Source: Heracleum sosnowskyi
Lineage: Eukaryota > Streptophyta > Magnoliopsida > Apiales > Apiaceae
Direction: 5' to 3'
Assembly (NCBI GenBank): GCA_030848705.1
Contig: JAUIZM010000012.1
Location: forward strand, 6,512,679 to 6,576,678
DNA length: 64,000 bases
The notes under the pieces were generated by a model that was given only the letters and a program-made list of their open reading frames with translations, was not told where the DNA came from and ran no database searches. The translations under genes were made by a program, and so were the position numbers. This document shows, piece after piece, positions 1-10,999 of this stretch; position 1 is the stretch's first letter, and every line of letters starts with the position of its first letter.

Positions 1-3000
1 TTGATAGTTGCCTCCCAATCCAGATTGTTGTCAATGACATGAGTCCGGATTAAAGAGTAACTTGAAGTTTATTCTCAAGTCCAAAGTTGTTAAATTTGAA
101 TAACTTAGAAGAAATTTTGGTTGATTGTTGCCCCCCAATCCGGATTGTTGTCAATGACATGAGTCCGGATTAAAGAGTAACTTGGAGTTCCTTCACATTT
201 CCAAAGTTGTGAGACTTTGAGTAACTTAGAGGAAATTTTGGTTGATAGTTGCCCCCCAATCCGGATTGTTGTCAATGACATGAGTCCGGATTAAAGAGTA
301 ATTTAGGGTTCCTTTTCAAGTCCAAAGTTGTGAAACTTTGAGTAACTTAGAAGAAATTTTGGTTGATTGTTGCCCCCCCCCAATCCGGATTGTTGTCAAT
401 GACATAAGTCCGTATTAAAGAGTAATTTAGAGTTCCTTCACAAGTCCAAACTTGTGAGACTTTGAGAAACTTAAAAGAAATTTTGGTTGATTGCTGCCCC
501 CAATCCGGATTGTTGTCAATGACATGAGTCCGGATTAAAGAGTAACTTCGAGTTCCTTCTCAAGTCCAAAGTTGTGAGACTTTGAGTAACTTAGAAGAAA
601 TTTTGGTTGATAGTTGCCCCCCAATCCGGATTGTTGTCAAGGACATGGGTCCGGATTAAAGAGTAACTTTGCGTTCCTTCACAAGTCCAAAGTTGTGAGA
701 CTCTGAGTATCTTAGAAGAAATTTTGATTGATAGTTGCCCCCAATCCGGATTGTTGTCAATGACATGAGTCCGGATTAAAGAGTAACTTGAAGTTTATTC
801 TCAAGTCCAAAGTTGTTAAACTTTGAATAACTTAGAAAAAATTTTGGTTGATTGTTGCCCCCCAATCCAGATTGTTGTCAATGACATGAGTCCGGATTAA
901 AGAGTAACTTAGCGTTCCTTCACAAGTCCAAAGTTGTGAGACTTTGAGTAACTTAGAAGAAATTTTGGTTGATAGTTGCCCCCTAATCCGGATTGTTGTC
1001 AATGACATGAGTCCGGATTAAAGAGTAATTTAGGGTTCCTTTTCAAGTCCAAAGTTGTGAAACTTTGAGTAACTTAGAAGAAATTTTGGTTGATTGTTGC
1101 CCCCCCCAATCCGGATTGTTGTCAATGACATAAGTCCGTATTAAAGAGTAATTTAGAGTTCCTTCACAAGTCCAAAGTTGTGAGACTTTGAGAAACTTAA
1201 AAGAAATTTTGGTTGATTGCTGCCCCCCAATCCGGATTGTTGTCAATGACATGAGTCCGGATTAAAGAGTAACTTCGAGTTCCTTCTCAAGTCCAAAGTT
1301 GTGAGACTTTGAGTAACTTAGAAGAAATTTTGGTTGATAGTTGCCCCCCAATCCGGATTGTTGTCAAGGACATGAGTCCGGATTAAAGAGTAACTTAGCG
1401 TTCCTTCACAAGTCCAAAGTTGTGAGACTCTGAGTATCTTAGAAGAAATTTTGGTTGATAGTTGCCCCCCAATCCGGATTAAAGAGTAACTTGAAGTTTA
1501 TTCTAAAGTCCAAAGTTGTTAAACTTTGAATAACTTAGAAGAAATTTTGGTTGATTGTTGCCCCCTAATCCAGATTGTTGTCAATGACATGAGTCCGGAT
1601 TAAAGAGTAACTTAGCGTTCCTTCACAAGTCCAAAGTTGTGAGACTTTTAGTAACTTAGAAGAAATTTTGGTTGATAGTTGCCCCCCAATCCGGATTGTT
1701 GTCAATGACATGAGTCCGGATTAAAGAGTAACTTAGCGTTCCTTCACAAGTCCAAAGTTGTGAGACTTTGAGTAACTTAGAAGAAATTTTGGTTGGTAGT
1801 TGCCCCCCAATCGGGATTGTTCTCAATGACATGAGTCCGGATTAAAGAGTAACTTGGAGTTTATTCTCAAGTCCAAAGTTATTAAACTTTGAATAACTTA
1901 GAAGAAATTTTGGTTGATAGTTGCCCCCCAATCCGGATTGTTGTCAGTGACATGAGTCCGGATTAAATTGTAACTTGGGGTTACTTCTCAAGTCCAAAGT
2001 TGTTAAACTTTGAGTAACTTAGAAGAAATTTTGGTTGATTGTTGCCCCCCAATCCGGAATTCTGTCAATGACATGAGTCCGGATTAAAGAGTAATTTAGG
2101 GTTCCTTTTCAAGTCCAAAGTTGTGAAACTTTGAGTAACTTAGAAGAAATTTTGGTTGATTGTTGCCCCCCCCCAATCCGGATTGTTGTCAATGACATGA
2201 GTCCGGATTAAAGAGTAACTTAGCGTTCCTTCACAAGTCCAAAGTTGTGAGACTTTGAGTAACTTAGAAGAAATTTTGGTTGATAGTTGCCTCCCAATCC
2301 GGATTGTTGTCAATGACATGAGTCCGGATTAAAGAGTAACTTGGAGTTTATTCTCAAGTCCAAAGTTGTTAAACTTTGAATAACTTAGAAGAAATTTTGG
2401 TTGATAGTTGCCTCCCAATCCGGATTGTTGTCAATGACATGAGTCCGGATTAAAGTGTAACTTGGAGTTTATTCTCAAGTCCAAAGTTGTTAAACTTTGA
2501 ATAACTTTGAAGAAATTTTGGTTGATTGTTGCCCCCCAATCCGGATTGTTGTCAATGACATGAGTCCGGATTAAAGAGTAACTTAGTGTTCCTTCACAAG
2601 TCCAAAGTTGTGAGACTTTGAGTAACTTAAAAGAAATTTTGGTTGATAGTTGCCCCTCAATCCGGATTGTTGTCAATGACATGAGTCCGGATTAAAGAGT
2701 AACTTAGAGTTTATTCTCAAGTCCAAAGTTGTTAAACTTTGAATAACTTAGAAGAAATTTTGGTTGATAGTTGCCCCCCAATCCGGATTGTTGTCAATGA
2801 CATGAGTCCGGATTAAAGAGTAACTTGAAGTTTATTCTCAAGTCCAAAGTTGTTAAATTTGAATAACTTAGAAGAAATTTTGGTTGATTGTTGCCCCCCA
2901 ATCCGGATTGTTGTCAATGACATGAGTCCGGATTAAAGAGTAACTTGGAGTTCCTTCACAATTCCAAAGTTGTGAGACTTTGAGTAACTTAGAGGAAATT

Positions 3001-3758
3001 TTGGTTGATAGTTGCCCCCCAATCCGAATTGTTGTCAATGACATGAGTCCGGATTAAAGAGTAACTTGGAGTTTATTCTCAAGTCCAAAGTTGTTAAACT
3101 TTGAATAACTTAGAAGAAATTTTGGTTGATAGTTGCCTCCCAATCCGGATTGTTGTCAATGACATGAGTCCGGATTAAAGTGTAACTTGGAGTTTATTCT
3201 CAAGTCCAAAGTTGTTAAACTTTGAATAACTTTGAAGAAATTTTGGTTGATTGTTGCCCCCAATCCGGATTGTTGTCAATGACATGAGTCCGGATTAAAG
3301 AGTAACTTAGCGTTCCTTCACAAGTCCAAAGTTGTGAGACTTTGAGTAACTTAAAAGAAATTTTGGTTGATAGTTGCCCCCCAATCCGGATTGTTGTCAA
3401 TGACATGAGTCCGGATTAAAGAGTAACTTGGAGTTTATTCTCAAGTCCAAAGTTGTTAAACTTTGAATAACTTAGAAGAAATTTTGGTTGATAGTTGCCC
3501 CCCAATCCGGATTGTTGTCAATGACATGAGTCCGGATTAAAGTGTAACTTGGAGTTTATTCTCAAGTCCAAATTTGTTAAACTTTGAGTAACTTAGAAGA
3601 AATTTTGGTTGATTGTTGCCCCCTAATCCGGATTGTTGTCAATGTCATGAGTCCGGATTAAAGAGTAACTTGGGGTTCCTTCTCAAGTCCAAAGTTGTTA
3701 AACTTTGAGTAACTTGGAAGAAATTTTGGTTGATTGTTGCCCCCCAATCCGGATTGAA
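1..3758. repeat. Satellite array, ~121-bp monomer, about 31 copies
   Basis: Head-to-tail monomers of about 121 bp run from the window edge, so the left end is cut off. Each monomer has a TTGAT(A/T)GTTGCC start, a variable C-run of about 4-9, the 10-bp palindrome AATCCGGATT, the word CATGAGTCCGGATTAAAG, and a variable half around GTCCAAAGTTGT followed by either TAAACTTTGAATAAC or GAGACTTTGAGTAAC. One unit near 1456 lacks about 29 bp. Monomer subtypes recur in order about every 724-727 bp, i.e. a six-monomer higher-order repeat. The array ends inside a monomer, just after an AATCCGGATT at about 3747-3757. Short open frames here are by-products of the repeat. Confidence 0.97.
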
Positions 3759-4426
3759 TGTGAACAGAATGGTTCTGCAGCCAGGGTTGTTGGTAATCCG
3801 GATTCCCAGATCAAATTCGTTTTTATTTGGAATTTCAATCGATTTTATAGCTTTCCCCCTCATACGTTTGAATTTGCACTACTCCAAAACTCCTCGGGAT
3901 TCGCACGGCAGTACTGGCAGTCATAATTACCCTTGTCTTTTCAACTGTTTTATATTTTTCTTTTACTTTTTTCGCCCACTCTTCTGCAGCCACGTGTCCT
4001 CCAAAAGTTAGTTTTCTTTACTAAAACCCATTTCTTCACTTCGTCTTTTTACTTTCCCAAACTTTTCTTCTTTTTCACTGTCGCTATTCTGACTTCTGCT
4101 TTCCGGCCGCCGGCGTTCCGAGCTTTCGCGTTATCTCTTCGAAGCCATCTTATTCTCCTGCCTTCTGTAGGTCTGTCCCTTTGCTTTTCCTTCTTACTTT
4201 CTGTATCATCTTCTTATGCTTTCTTCGATTTGCATGACCGCTTATCTTCAAGAATGGGGTTTACTTCGAAAAGTATTTGTTATCTTGTTGTATTGTATTT
4301 TTTGTGTTTGTTTTGTGGTTGTACTGTTGTTTAGTTTAGGAATTGAGTTTGCATGCGACATAACTTTCAAGTTTGTGGTTTTTGGATTCTGGATTTTCCA
4401 TTGTTGTTCTTGGTTTTTCTGGGTTG
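3759..4426 (+). promoter_or_regulatory. Presumed promoter and 5' leader of the downstream three-exon gene
   Basis: This is single-copy-looking sequence between the satellite and the CACTA element. It has pyrimidine-rich and locally GC-rich stretches near 4100-4170 that resemble a plant 5' leader, then T-rich intron-like DNA after about 4260. It joins the DNA right of the CACTA element (8392 on) across a 3-bp target duplication, so the two were once contiguous. Another AATCCGGATT copy lies at 3794-3803, outside the array. Frames of 133 and 101 codons here (3933-4334, 4216-4521) look like chance T-rich frames. Transcript evidence would be needed to place the start site. Confidence 0.45.
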
Positions 4427-4439
4427 CACTAGTACAAAA
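4427..4439 (+). repeat. Left terminal inverted repeat of the CACTA element
   Basis: Reads CACTAGTACAAAA and matches the reverse complement of 8376-8388 at all 13 positions. The next bases (CTGGCTTTTTACATCG against TTGACCTTTTACGTCG) are still similar. Confidence 0.95.
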
Positions 4440-4720
4440 CTGGCTTTTTACATCGCCTATTTTACATCGCACTTATACAAAACCGATGTATATACTACTT
4501 TTATACGCCGGGTTACTATAAAACCGACGTATATTTAAGTTTTATAAATACTTTTTACATCGGTTTAGTAATTACTCGACGTATATGATTATTATATACG
4601 TCGGTTCATAGAATGTCGACATAAAAAACCTTTTTTTACGACATATTTTTAGAAGTCAGACGTATATAATACTAACTTATATGACGGTACTTTTAATCAA
4701 TGACGTACAAAAGCTTTGTC
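4440..4720. repeat. Left subterminal repeat cluster of the CACTA element
   Basis: About nine degenerate copies of a 9-10 base word (ACATCGG, ACCGACGTATA, TACGTCGGTTC and its inverse) occur in both orientations. Such clusters bind the TNPA-type transposase accessory protein in En/Spm; here that role is inferred. Confidence 0.8.
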
Positions 4721-5282
4721 TCAAAATAATAATAGTAATAATAAATATGGAAGTACACGGTATAGAAAAGCCCCAAATTGAAGTATAGAGGCGGAAACTC
4801 AGTGTCTATCCATTCAAGCCGTAGGAATACTATCTCTAAGCATTTGGGAATCTAAATGGATATTGGGCTTGAATATGTAATTGGGATCGTCCCCTAATTG
4901 GAATATTCATAGGATCAGTGGATTAAAGAATGTTGGTTCGTTTCAAATTGGACTCGCACACTCCGCTCTTCGAATTCAATTGGTTACTCTGCTCAAAATC
5001 CCTACTTCAGGTATATGAATATGTATGTGTGTCTGGTGGAAGCAGTTTTGGTTTCTCCTGAAATGTGCATGGATGCAGGTACCGTCTCTCTCCTCTATAA
5101 CTCATCGTTTTACACAGATTTTCAGTATTGTAAGGTTCCATCAACTTAGAAGTCAATGCCAACAGACTATGATTTTTCTTAGAATTAAATGACAACATTT
5201 GCTAAAATAATTTTAGAAAATAAAAAACGTTTTAGTAACATGTTTCAATATAATGATCTATATAGTCATTAGTTCTTCTGAC

Positions 5283-5495
5283 CTGAGCTCTGATAATAGC
5301 ACTTCTCTTGTCTTGCTCCGCTTTTTCAACAAGAAACTTGGCCCTCTCAACTTCTTGTGCAGCCACTTGTTTAGCTTTGATGGCAGAAGTGAATTCTCTT
5401 CCAAAAGTCAGAGTTGTAATGGACACATCACCCAAGGCAAGGTTGAAATTAGCAGCCCTCTCTGTTAGAATCTTATGTATTTCCCTACTGACAGC
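5283..5495 (-). pseudogene. Captured exon of a type II prohibitin gene
   Basis: The minus strand encodes 71 codons that read as the middle of a plant prohibitin: REIHKILTERAANFNLALGD near the start, then TLTFGREFTSAIKAKQVAAQ and EKAEQDKRSAIIRAQ at the end. The wording matches type II prohibitins (the PHB1/PHB2/PHB6 group of Arabidopsis) better than type I. The exon is bounded by an acceptor (TGCAG, before 5495) and a donor (GT, after 5283), and the exon length is a multiple of three. The surrounding sequence looks like intron carried along. The SPFH start, other exons and C-terminus are not seen in this element, so no prohibitin can be made from it. Prohibitins are mitochondrial inner-membrane scaffold proteins; this copy is gene-fragment cargo inside a CACTA element. 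Confidence 0.9.
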
Positions 5496-5599
5496 CTGCA
5501 CAAGTAAGTAAATTGTAGGAAAGACCAACCAATATGCTAACAACATGATTCTTGATCCAGCATACAGATTACAGACCACGGACACTGTCAGAAATTAAA

Positions 5600-8110
5600 C
5601 CAAAATGAAAACTTCTGTTACTGCGACCCTGATTTCGTGTTCACACCAATGTCAGCAAGACATGACACGTGTGTGGGGTATGTGATCTGACTCAGATCCT
5701 TGCTATGTCAAACAAACATTTTTTACTTCACCTAGCTACAATCTATAGTTCAAAATAAAGATAAAGGGTTGGAGGGGGGGGGGGGGATTTAATGTCAAAA
5801 TCTGAGAAAAGCAGTACCTCTTTTGAATGGGGAAAAAAAAGTGAACTGGTATATGAACTAGCATAATCCACATATTTTTAGGCTCCATGTCACTACATCA
5901 TATTCAACTTAAGAAATGTCAAAAATCAAAGCTATAAACATGATAGTAAGACTACTATGATCATATGTTTCTACTAATAGATTAAGCTGACATGCCATAC
6001 ACTATTGAACTGGAATTAACATGAAAAGCTAACATAAATTTAGTTTTACTATGTTTGTGCTATATTTGGTCCAATTTCCCAGAAATAACAGCCTTCAAAG
6101 TCAATAACACAAGTTCCTAATCCTAGTATGGGCTTTCTCATGAATTTTAAATTTGCACCTAGTATTCAGTAAACTATATATTTTTTGAGCTAAAGTTTTG
6201 TACAATATATTGAAGAACTCAGGGCTTAAAATATTCGCTTCTCGAGAACTTGAATAGCAATTTTATGTAAGAGTTTGATCTCCTCTTACAATTAAGTTAC
6301 ATTTGCTTGGTTCAGTGTTCTCTGTTTTGCTGACAAGTGAATGACAACCGTTCAAACTACACCAGGCTATTTCTATCCCTAACTTCTAATTTAAATTCGT
6401 ATTCATTAGTCAATTGTGCAATTTAAATTTTTTAATCAGTTTAGTAGTTTGGTATCCTCGTTTGTAAAATTTGATGAATTCATATGTTTTTTTATAGCTC
6501 TGCCACTTTATTAAGGTGAAAGGAGGAGTATGATCAAAGAGTTCAATAATAATAATTCTGGTTAGCACTTTCCTTTGTAGTTGTTAACAAGTGCTCCCAT
6601 TTTGTGTTTCTCTATGTTGATACTAATTAGCTGTTGTGTTGGTATCTGTTTTTAAAAAAAGATGAAATGCAGATTGTTTATTGTTTCCATCTCAATTGAA
6701 CTATCTACCTAAATAACAAACAAAAAATATATACACATGTATCCGAATTTGGAAGGCAGCCAAATTAATAGGAACAAAGTCGGCTCTTTCGATACAGCAA
6801 AGAAAATAAGTTCCCAGTCATATCGGACTAAGTACATGGTAATCAATTCAGTCTTTGCTGGAAAGAAAAATAGGAAATATGAGATTATTGTTCCAGGTAC
6901 AAGAACCTATTATTTGCTCCTTATCCTTCCATTAAATGTTTCAGACTACAATACATGACCAAAGTTGAACATATTCTGGCAACTGCCCATGAATTTCGTA
7001 CTCCGGAGCAATTTATCTATTAACTTACTAATTCTTAATGTTATTTTAGCTGATCTACATAAAATAGATATTTTATATATTTTTCACGCATGGGCTTATG
7101 CTTGTGATGTGCAAGTCAATTTTCTTAAGGATCTCTTTTAAATTTCTCTAAACATGCCATTTAAAGAAATAGAAAACAAAAGAATCTATAGGTATGATAC
7201 TGTTTAAATCACTTGCACGTAGAATTCATTGCAGTCATACCGATCAGTATTGTACATGGGAGATTACACACTTCAAACGTATATCACGTAGAATTCATTA
7301 CAGAGGATAACATAATTAACATTTTAGTTTCTAATGTAACTGAATTCAAATTTTAGTTTCTAATATAATTAAATTGTTCATGTACAAATCATATCAATAT
7401 ACTGGTTGATAAATCGATTTATGTACTATATTTATGAATCCAGTGATGTCCTCCATTTTTCTCCAGCTTAACCTTTGGTGCTTGTATTTGTTTCTAGGTT
7501 CCACCTTCTTATTGCTTATCATGGTCAAGCATCATCAATCGCGTTATCTAGGACATATATTATCACACTTAGGTGAGAAACTATTGCTATGATCAATTTC
7601 AAGTGTTAGAATTTTTTTTTTAAATGCGACTTAAGTGTTGATTTTTTTTCTAAGCTTTTCGGTTCCTATTTTTAACTATGAAACCTTTAACTTTAGTTCA
7701 GGTTGCTGCATAAAAAATGGTAAAGATTTTAACTTGATCTGATTTGGTTCAGGTTTTATAGAGTCAATTACCATGAAGATCTAGGATCATGGAATCAGTG
7801 GGAGAATCTAGTTGCATGATTGGATGAATCACATGAGCGAGGACGAAAGAATTTGACGAACTGATGAAAATGTCGAGCACTACTGGAGATGTATTGCATA
7901 TTTTATGCACCTTATGCTTATAATAACGTTAGAAGAGAGATGGATAGATAAATAAGAAGTACCTTGTTGTTGAAGTTGATTTGTGGGTATTATTTCTTGT
8001 AGACATGGTTTTTGGTTGTACAAAACTTTGTTAAGAGTAGGTTTTTACATTGTTCCAAGTTTACGGAAATGGGTACAGAGAAATAAAAGAAATATTTTTT
8101 TTTTAATTTT
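5600..8110. other. CACTA interior without recognised genes
   Basis: This is AT-rich DNA with a short G-run near 5776 and no domain I recognise. A 73-codon frame at 6737-6958 has a mildly protein-like composition followed by a possible donor and could be another captured fragment, but I cannot name it. Confidence 0.5.
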
Positions 8111-8114
8111 TTTT

Positions 8115-8375
8115 GGCAATATACGTCGGTTCCCACACAGGCGATGTATAAAATATAATCTATATACGTCATCTTTTTTGTTTTTATACGTCGGCTTACA
8201 TGACTTATATACGTTGGCTTTTTGGTTTTTTACGTCGGTTATTCACCGACCTATATTTAATTTTTTACGTCGCCTTTTTATGCGACGTAAAAGACCCCTT
8301 ACTTTATACGTCCCCCCTCCATACGTCGCCATTTAACCGACGTATATGACATATTTAACCGACGTAAAAGGTCAA
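8115..8375. repeat. Right subterminal repeat cluster of the CACTA element
   Basis: About twelve copies of TACGTCGGTT-like words or their inverse (ACCGACGTA) lie within about 260 bp of the right end, denser than on the left side. Confidence 0.82.
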
Positions 8376-8388
8376 TTTTGTACTAGTG
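8376..8388 (-). repeat. Right terminal inverted repeat of the CACTA element
   Basis: Reads TTTTGTACTAGTG on the plus strand, the inverse of the left end. The TTG target duplication follows at once at 8389-8391. Confidence 0.95.
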
Positions 8389-8391
8389 TTG

Positions 8392-8822
8392 GGTAATTGT
8401 ATGTATAGTTGTATGTAACTGCTTTTGATCTCTGTTTGGTGTTGAATTCTATGTTGATTGTGTTTCTGGCGTTTCGGATTCTGAACCGTGCTCGGGCTCT
8501 TCAGTGGTCGGGCTCCTCATCTATATAGTTTAGGTATTTGTTGTGTATACTTGTTTTGTGTTTGACTTGAGTAGTTGTAGACCGGGTAATCAGGGAAAAC
8601 GTTAAACTTTAGGAAATAACTAAAGACATTACCAAACCCCACCGACTGTAGAAACCGGAGCCCGGGTTAAATTGATAATAGGTTGAGAGAATGGATTTTG
8701 GATTTTAGACAGAGGTTGAGACCGGGTTAAGTTTGATTTGTTATGGATTTTTTGCGTTTGTATGGCCCGGGCTCTATGTTGTATTGACTAACTGAAGATT
8801 GAATCGGTTTATTTCTAGGTTT
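8392..8822 (+). other. Right part of the disrupted leader, with a likely 5' intron acceptor
   Basis: This sequence continues the leader interrupted by the CACTA element. CCGGG/GGGCTC words are common here, as in the gene that follows. TTTATTTCTAG at 8807-8817 is a good acceptor just before the first in-frame ATG (8823), so the CACTA element probably lies in a 5'-UTR intron. The donor is not fixed. Confidence 0.5.
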
Positions 8823-10999
8823 ATGGTTCGGACAAAAAGGAGAGCTAATAGAGTTTTGATTCCGGATTCCGAGACATCCACAAGTTCTAATTCGAACTCA
8901 GAAGTAGTAGTAGACTTACATTGGTGTGTGATGGCTAAGAAGAAGAAAATCGATGTGGTTACCAAAATTAATACCAAAGTGCTTTCTGACCGGGGTAGCA
9001 TCATTACGCCTGATGGGTATTGGGTCGATACGGAGTTCATGCTTGTCAAGAAAGATCCTGACGAAGACATGTCTCGCCTGTACAACTCACTTAGTTTCTC
9101 GTACAAGCATAGGCACGAACACGGAGATCCCGGGCCATATGACAAGGCTGTTATGGATGCTCAATTTGCTAAGACCATTATTGGAGAACCCCTCCCTCCA
9201 TTGAAAGAGAGTTTTAGGAATTTGCCGTTCCCAGAGATGGATAGGATAATCCGGGCTGCATTTCATCTTGGACCCCGTATACAGTGGAGATGGCCAGAGC
9301 CCGGGGAGAGGGTATATGATAGAACAGATGATGGGTTTGTTGGGGTTTGGTTGGAGCACTTGCGCTCGGGATGGAATCCAGAGTGCCATATTTTTGTTAA
9401 ACATCTTTGCAAGTATGTGTATGAAATTCCTATCACTCAAATAACTCCAAATGGTGTGAAGTGGATAACCTGGTTCCTTTCCTGCTGTGAGAAGTCCGGG
9501 CTCCACCCTACCTTTAATCTCTTTCACCAGCTTTTCTACCTGTTGAGATCGAATAAAAGGCCGTTTTATGAGTTGAGATTCCAGGCTGATGAGTGTGGGT
9601 ATCCGTCCGGTAGCGCCAAGCCAGGGATGCAGAACATTTTCCTCAAGGGTTGGAATGCGGAGGTTATTATGCTAAAGGGTTTGGATTTTCTTTACATGCC
9701 TCATTTCGTGGCTGGAGAGAATCCCAAAATATTTCCCTATTATAAACTCGAGAGGCAAGCCCGGGCTAAAATTCGTTCTTTTTGTGAATGCCTTGGTTAC
9801 CAACTAACCCGGGATACTTTTATGGACCATAGGAAATTATATGAACTTGGATGTAAGTAATTGCTAAAACTGTCTGCGAGTCCGGTTTTCTTGTGTATTT
9901 TCTAATCCGGTTTTTCTGTCATTTTCAGGTCGACCTTTCTACAGACCCGAGTTAGACGAACTAATGGCTTCCAAGAATTACACCTTTTCCTTAAAGAATC
10001 TGTCTGCAGTCCACACTTCCCGACCCCAGGCAGATGGTGAGTCCGGGTCCAGCGCCTATAATGAAGGTGGTGCAGAATCTGTTGCTCCCATCCAGACCAC
10101 TCCCAATCCAGCTGTTGAGATTTCTGCCGAGCTCCCTGATGCTGAACTTACTAAGAGGCCCCGGAAGCAGAAGAGGAGGACAACTCCTAGAACTCCGGGT
10201 TCTGACCATCAGGAGGATAGGGTGGAGCAAGTTGCTGAGGATTTGCCTTTGGATACCGGGGTGGTTGAACCCCGGGTTGGTAAGCTTAGTCGTGAGGAGT
10301 TTGCTGAGTATGTTGGACATCTTCCCTCTGAAGCAGACTGGAAAGAAATGGGAGAGACCGGGATGAGGGGGCTTTTAGTAGATCTAATTGGTGGTATTGG
10401 TCAGGTATGTTCTCTCCCCCTTCCTTACCTTTATTAATGAATATTTTGTCTTATCTTTCTTTTACCTGCTCCTGTAGGTGGCTGTGAAGGCTGCCGGTGT
10501 CTCAGCCATGTTTAAGGCAAAAGATGACAAGTTGACCGGGGTTATGCTGAAGAAAGATGAACAAATTCTTGACCTTGGGAAGAAACTTGGCGAAATGAAA
10601 ATTCCTCATGATGGTGAAGTTTCCCGGCTCAAAATAGATTTGACCAATGAGAGAGTCCGGTATGCTGATCTTGAAAAGAAACTGAAAGAGACTGAGGAGA
10701 AGCTTTCCGCCGTGAAACCGGAAGCTGATATTATCAAGGAATTCCAGGAGACCGAAGCCTATCAACAGGCAATTGTTGATGCTGGTGCCCCTGAGATTCT
10801 TAGATCATGGAAGGTGGCTGAGAAGCTAATTAAGACTAACCCTGAAGCCAATTGGGCATCCTTTATCAATGCTTTCATAGCTGCGAAGGAGGCTATTGAA
10901 CGTGGTGAAGGCGGGCCCGAATTCTTCCAAGGCCCCAACCCTCTCCTTTTCCCTAGTGATACTCCTTTCCTTGATGTTGAAAATAGGGTTACTGAATAG
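8823..10999 (+). CDS. Plant transposon-associated protein (PF04195-like), three exons
   Basis: Exons are 8823-9852, 9929-10404 and 10478-10999. Both introns (76 and 73 bp) have GT-AG ends, and the reading frame carries across both, giving 675 codons plus stop. Exon 1 holds the family-like core: PNGVKWITWFLSCCEKSG followed by HPTFNLFHQLFYLL, which resembles the 'putative gypsy-type transposon' domain. Exon 2 is a charged, low-complexity linker with a basic run (KRPRKQKRRTTPR). Exon 3 is a coiled coil rich in K, E and L, with a C-terminal helical segment. The start is the first ATG after a likely acceptor; an upstream TTG at 8799 is in frame but is not a plant start. There is no stop or frameshift in 2 kb, in contrast to most coding DNA around it. 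The molecular function of the family is unknown to me. The gene could be domesticated, or part of a long unrecognised retroelement. Confidence 0.72.
9853..9928 (+). other. Intron 1 of the three-exon gene
   Basis: Donor GTAAGT, pyrimidine-rich end and acceptor TTTTCAG. The split codon TGT is rebuilt across the junction and the frame continues to the in-frame ATG at 9964. Confidence 0.85.
10405..10477 (+). other. Intron 2 of the three-exon gene
   Basis: Donor GTATGT and acceptor CTCCTGTAG; phase 0 on both sides. Confidence 0.85.

Larger units (their letters stand above)
4427..8388. mobile_element. CACTA (En/Spm) DNA transposon, non-autonomous, 3962 bp
   Basis: Both ends carry the 13-bp terminal inverted repeat CACTAGTACAAAA, which then diverges gradually. 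The 3-bp target duplication TTG flanks it at 4424-4426 and 8389-8391, the size expected for CACTA elements. Both subterminal regions are packed with copies of a TACGTCGGTT-like word in both orientations, the usual transposase-binding architecture. No TNP2-like transposase frame is visible, so it should depend on an autonomous relative. Its interior carries one recognisable host exon (prohibitin, 5283-5495). It sits in the leader of the gene coded at 8823-10999. Confidence 0.95.

Noticed and set aside
1..3758. CRISPR-like array or coding repeats in the satellite
   Set aside because: The repeats have no unique spacers and the open frames on the minus strand only mirror the monomer; the context is a plant genome.
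3933..4521. Small secreted or membrane protein genes (133 and 101 codons)
   Set aside because: Phe/Leu/Ser-rich frames from T-rich leader DNA. One crosses the CACTA boundary, so it cannot be ancestral.
6737..6958. A second captured exon in the CACTA element
   Set aside because: Composition is plausible and a donor-like site follows, but no family could be recognised; left as unassigned.
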